A stretch of DNA of 64,000 bases, taken from assembly GCF_042656585.1 (NCBI RefSeq), contig NZ_JBHSPG010000023.1; one strand, written 5' to 3'. The notes beneath the pieces are model-generated. The model did no database searches and had not been told where the DNA came from. It saw only the letters and a program-made list of their open reading frames with translations. Of the stretch, positions 62,360 through 64,000 are shown in pieces. Source of the DNA: Thalassorhabdus alkalitolerans. GTDB lineage: Bacteria; Bacillota; Bacilli; Bacillales; Marinococcaceae. The stretch's first letter is position 1; every line of letters starts with the position of its first letter. The position numbers and the translations under genes were made by a program.

Positions 62360-63730
62360 ATGAATATGCCAGAAAAACAAAAACGAATTGGATCCGATGA
62401 CATCAGGCCATTAAAAAAGGCCGAACAAAGGGTGCCTTTTTGGGGGATTTTAGCAATATGGGTGGCAGCAAATTTTGTTATCACTACTATTTTAACGGGT
62501 ATGCTGTTTATCCCTAACATTTCATTTGGCCAGGCTGTGATGGTGAGTATCGTCGGTTCTGCAATCGGTGCGATTCCTCTAGCTTTAATGGGAAGAATCG
62601 GCACGCGGACCGGTCTTCCTACCATGGTAATTACAAGAGGAGCTTTTGGCCAAAAGGGAGCAATTTTACCAGCGGTAGCTAATACTATTGTGCTTGTAGG
62701 GTGGTGCTGGATTCAAGCGTATATGGCTGGGTTAAGCCTGGATTATGCTGTTTCTACTATCACCGGCTATAGTAACATAAATCTTTTTACTATTTTGACA
62801 CAGTTGTTAGTTATTTTTATTGTGATCTATGGGCTGAGGGGAATTGAGACCACCCAAAAGTTTATTTCTCTTGCCATGCTGACCTTAGCTTTTGTTGTTT
62901 TCTTTCAACTTTTCAACCTTTATAACGTAAATGATTTGATCCAAATGCAAATTAGTCAAAATCCTGAAATAACGGCAATCATAGCCTTTGATATTGTAGT
63001 AGCGACCGCTTTTTCCTGGATGTCGTCCGTCAGTGACTACAACAGAGGAGCAAGAAGTGAAAAAGGAGCTATGGCGGCCACATACGGAGGGTATGTTATT
63101 GCCTCAACGCTGGCTCTGGGACTTGGAGCGGCTGTTGGGGGATTCAGTATTCTGCAAGGAATGGAACAAACCTACGATCCTACTGTTTTACTGGCACAGC
63201 ATGGGTTTGGACTCATCGCAGCCATTGTCGTATTCTTTTCAGTTCTTTCTACAAACGCAATGGCCTTATACAGCGCGAATATGTCCTTGCTAAACATTAT
63301 CCCAAAGGTGGATTTCTGGAAAGCGGCTTTGGGCCTGGGAATAATAACTGTGTTAGGAGCTCTTCTCAAAGAGGCTCTAATGGCTAATTTCTTTGACTTT
63401 ATATTGTTAATTGCCACTCTTTATATCCCGATTTTTGCTATTGTCCTAACCGATTATTATATTTTGAAAAAAGGACGATATGATGCCGAAGAAATTGTGG
63501 AAAATGAAAAAGGAAGCTACATGTATAAAAACGGAATAAATATCTATTCTTATGTTGCCTATATCCTTGGAGCTGGATTTGCTCTTTACTTCACTTATAT
63601 TTCACCGCTTGCTATCGGCTCCACGATCTTGACCTTCCTTGTATCAGGTCTCCTTTACTGGGGGTTAATGAGAGGGAAGTATACAGTAAAAAATAGAACC
63701 GATTTTTCTGAAAGGAGCAAATCAGCGTGA
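62360..63730 (+). CDS. NCS1-family permease (cytosine/purine/allantoin type)
   Basis: 456 residues, twelve helices, LeuT fold. MGRIGTRTGLPTMVITRGAFG and VGWCWIQAYMAGL are NCS1 signatures; FDIVVATAFSWMSSVSDYNRGA near the middle is typical of CodB-like members. Possible alternative start ATG at 62366. Overlaps the next gene (TGATG). With a nitrilase-superfamily enzyme behind, an amide or ureido N-compound is the likely cargo; specifics unknown. Confidence 0.85.
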   Translation: MNMPEKQKRIGSDDIRPLKKAEQRVPFWGILAIWVAANFVITTILTGMLFIPNISFGQAVMVSIVGSAIGAIPLALMGRIGTRTGLPTMVITRGAFGQKGAILPAVANTIVLVGWCWIQAYMAGLSLDYAVSTITGYSNINLFTILTQLLVIFIVIYGLRGIETTQKFISLAMLTLAFVVFFQLFNLYNVNDLIQMQISQNPEITAIIAFDIVVATAFSWMSSVSDYNRGARSEKGAMAATYGGYVIASTLALGLGAAVGGFSILQGMEQTYDPTVLLAQHGFGLIAAIVVFFSVLSTNAMALYSANMSLLNIIPKVDFWKAALGLGIITVLGALLKEALMANFFDFILLIATLYIPIFAIVLTDYYILKKGRYDAEEIVENEKGSYMYKNGINIYSYVAYILGAGFALYFTYISPLAIGSTILTFLVSGLLYWGLMRGKYTVKNRTDFSERSKSA

Positions 63731-64000
63731 TGCAATCCTCACAAGTTGCATTGATTCAGGATTCCTTTTTTCTTGGTGATAAGGAAAAAAACTACAAGCT
63801 TATGGAGGAACGGGTACACGAATGTAGCAGAAAATATCCCCAGGCAGAACTTCTTGTTTTTCCGGAAATGTCTGCCACAGGATACTTTCTGGATGCTACG
63901 ATTCTTGAACAAGGAGAATCAAGAGAAGGAGAAACCTTTGAAAAAGTATCTTCACTCGCTAAAAGGAAAAATGTATATATCATTTACGGTTTTCCAGAGA
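63730..64000 (+). CDS. Carbon-nitrogen hydrolase (nitrilase superfamily), 5' part
   Basis: First 90 residues; runs off the window. MQSSQVALIQDSFFLGDKEK start, then LLVFPEMSATGY with the catalytic Glu of the Glu-Lys-Cys triad and IIYGFPE. These enzymes cleave amides, N-carbamoyl compounds or nitriles. GAAAGGAG is upstream; a GTG one codon earlier (63727) is an equally good start. Coupled to the NCS1 permease stop codon. Lys and Cys of the triad lie outside. Confidence 0.82.
   Translation, partial: MQSSQVALIQDSFFLGDKEKNYKLMEERVHECSRKYPQAELLVFPEMSATGYFLDATILEQGESREGETFEKVSSLAKRKNVYIIYGFPE

Overview
The window reads as one contiguous chromosomal segment of a Bacillaceae bacterium. The core gene order cggR-gapA-pgk-tpiA-gpmI-eno-secG-esterase-rnr-smpB-ssrA is the Bacillus glycolysis and trans-translation neighbourhood. 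sigL lies just before it and the first codons of clpP lie on the other strand at the left edge. Ribosome binding sites are strong AGGAGG types, GTG and TTG starts are common, and the operators recognised (CtsR, CggR, CcpA cre, Fur, a PurR-like pair) are Bacillus types. Many exported and membrane proteins are very rich in Glu and Asp (penicillin-binding protein, RND pump, ThiY, His-rich lipoprotein), which suggests a salt- or alkali-adapted member; that is inference. I see no prophage, insertion sequence, integrase, CRISPR array, rRNA or tRNA.

Layout. 1-2400: clpP edge with CtsR-type promoter, a small amphi-Trp protein, and sigL with a cre site. 2585-10460: CggR-controlled central glycolysis. 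10490-16290: secG, two alpha/beta hydrolases, RNase R, SmpB and tmRNA; the gaps around ssrA hold two unrelated degenerate tandem arrays. 16557-20100: NERD protein, an MpsC-family protein beside an SbtA-type bicarbonate permease, and a small membrane protein. 20225-24830: two-component system with an Asp-box lipoprotein and a His-rich lipoprotein. 25009-28660 (minus strand): ornithine aminotransferase, arginase, PurT. 29137-36566: PBP, ATP-dependent ligase, second MpsC-like protein, NIF3-like protein with a gate-domain transporter, acyltransferase. 36635-43481: RND pump with MarR regulator, pirin, small kinase, AbrB-type membrane protein. 43600-47528: Fur-box-controlled yclNOPQ-type siderophore importer. 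47581-47706: palindromic REPIN-like element. 47833-53647: DUF368 lipid carrier transporter, then a TPP riboswitch and the thiamine-pyrimidine salvage operon ylmB-tenA-thiZXY. 53737-60665: a sigma-54 activator, two near-consensus -24/-12 promoters, a YjiH-type transporter, a ureohydrolase, GABA aminotransferase and succinate semialdehyde dehydrogenase. 60841-64000: a second aldehyde dehydrogenase, an NCS1 permease and the start of a nitrilase-superfamily enzyme.

How the genes work together. The most interesting unit is 53.7-60.7 kb. A PAS/AAA+ activator precedes two transcription units that both begin with sigma-54 promoters, and sigL itself is in the same window. The enzymes fit conversion of 4-guanidinobutyrate (or a related guanidino compound) to GABA plus urea and on to succinate, with the YjiH-type protein as probable importer. 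Arginase and ornithine aminotransferase elsewhere in the window show a sigma-A-type promoter instead. The second notable unit is the thiamine salvage operon, where a pentanucleotide microsatellite sits between the riboswitch terminator and the first start codon.
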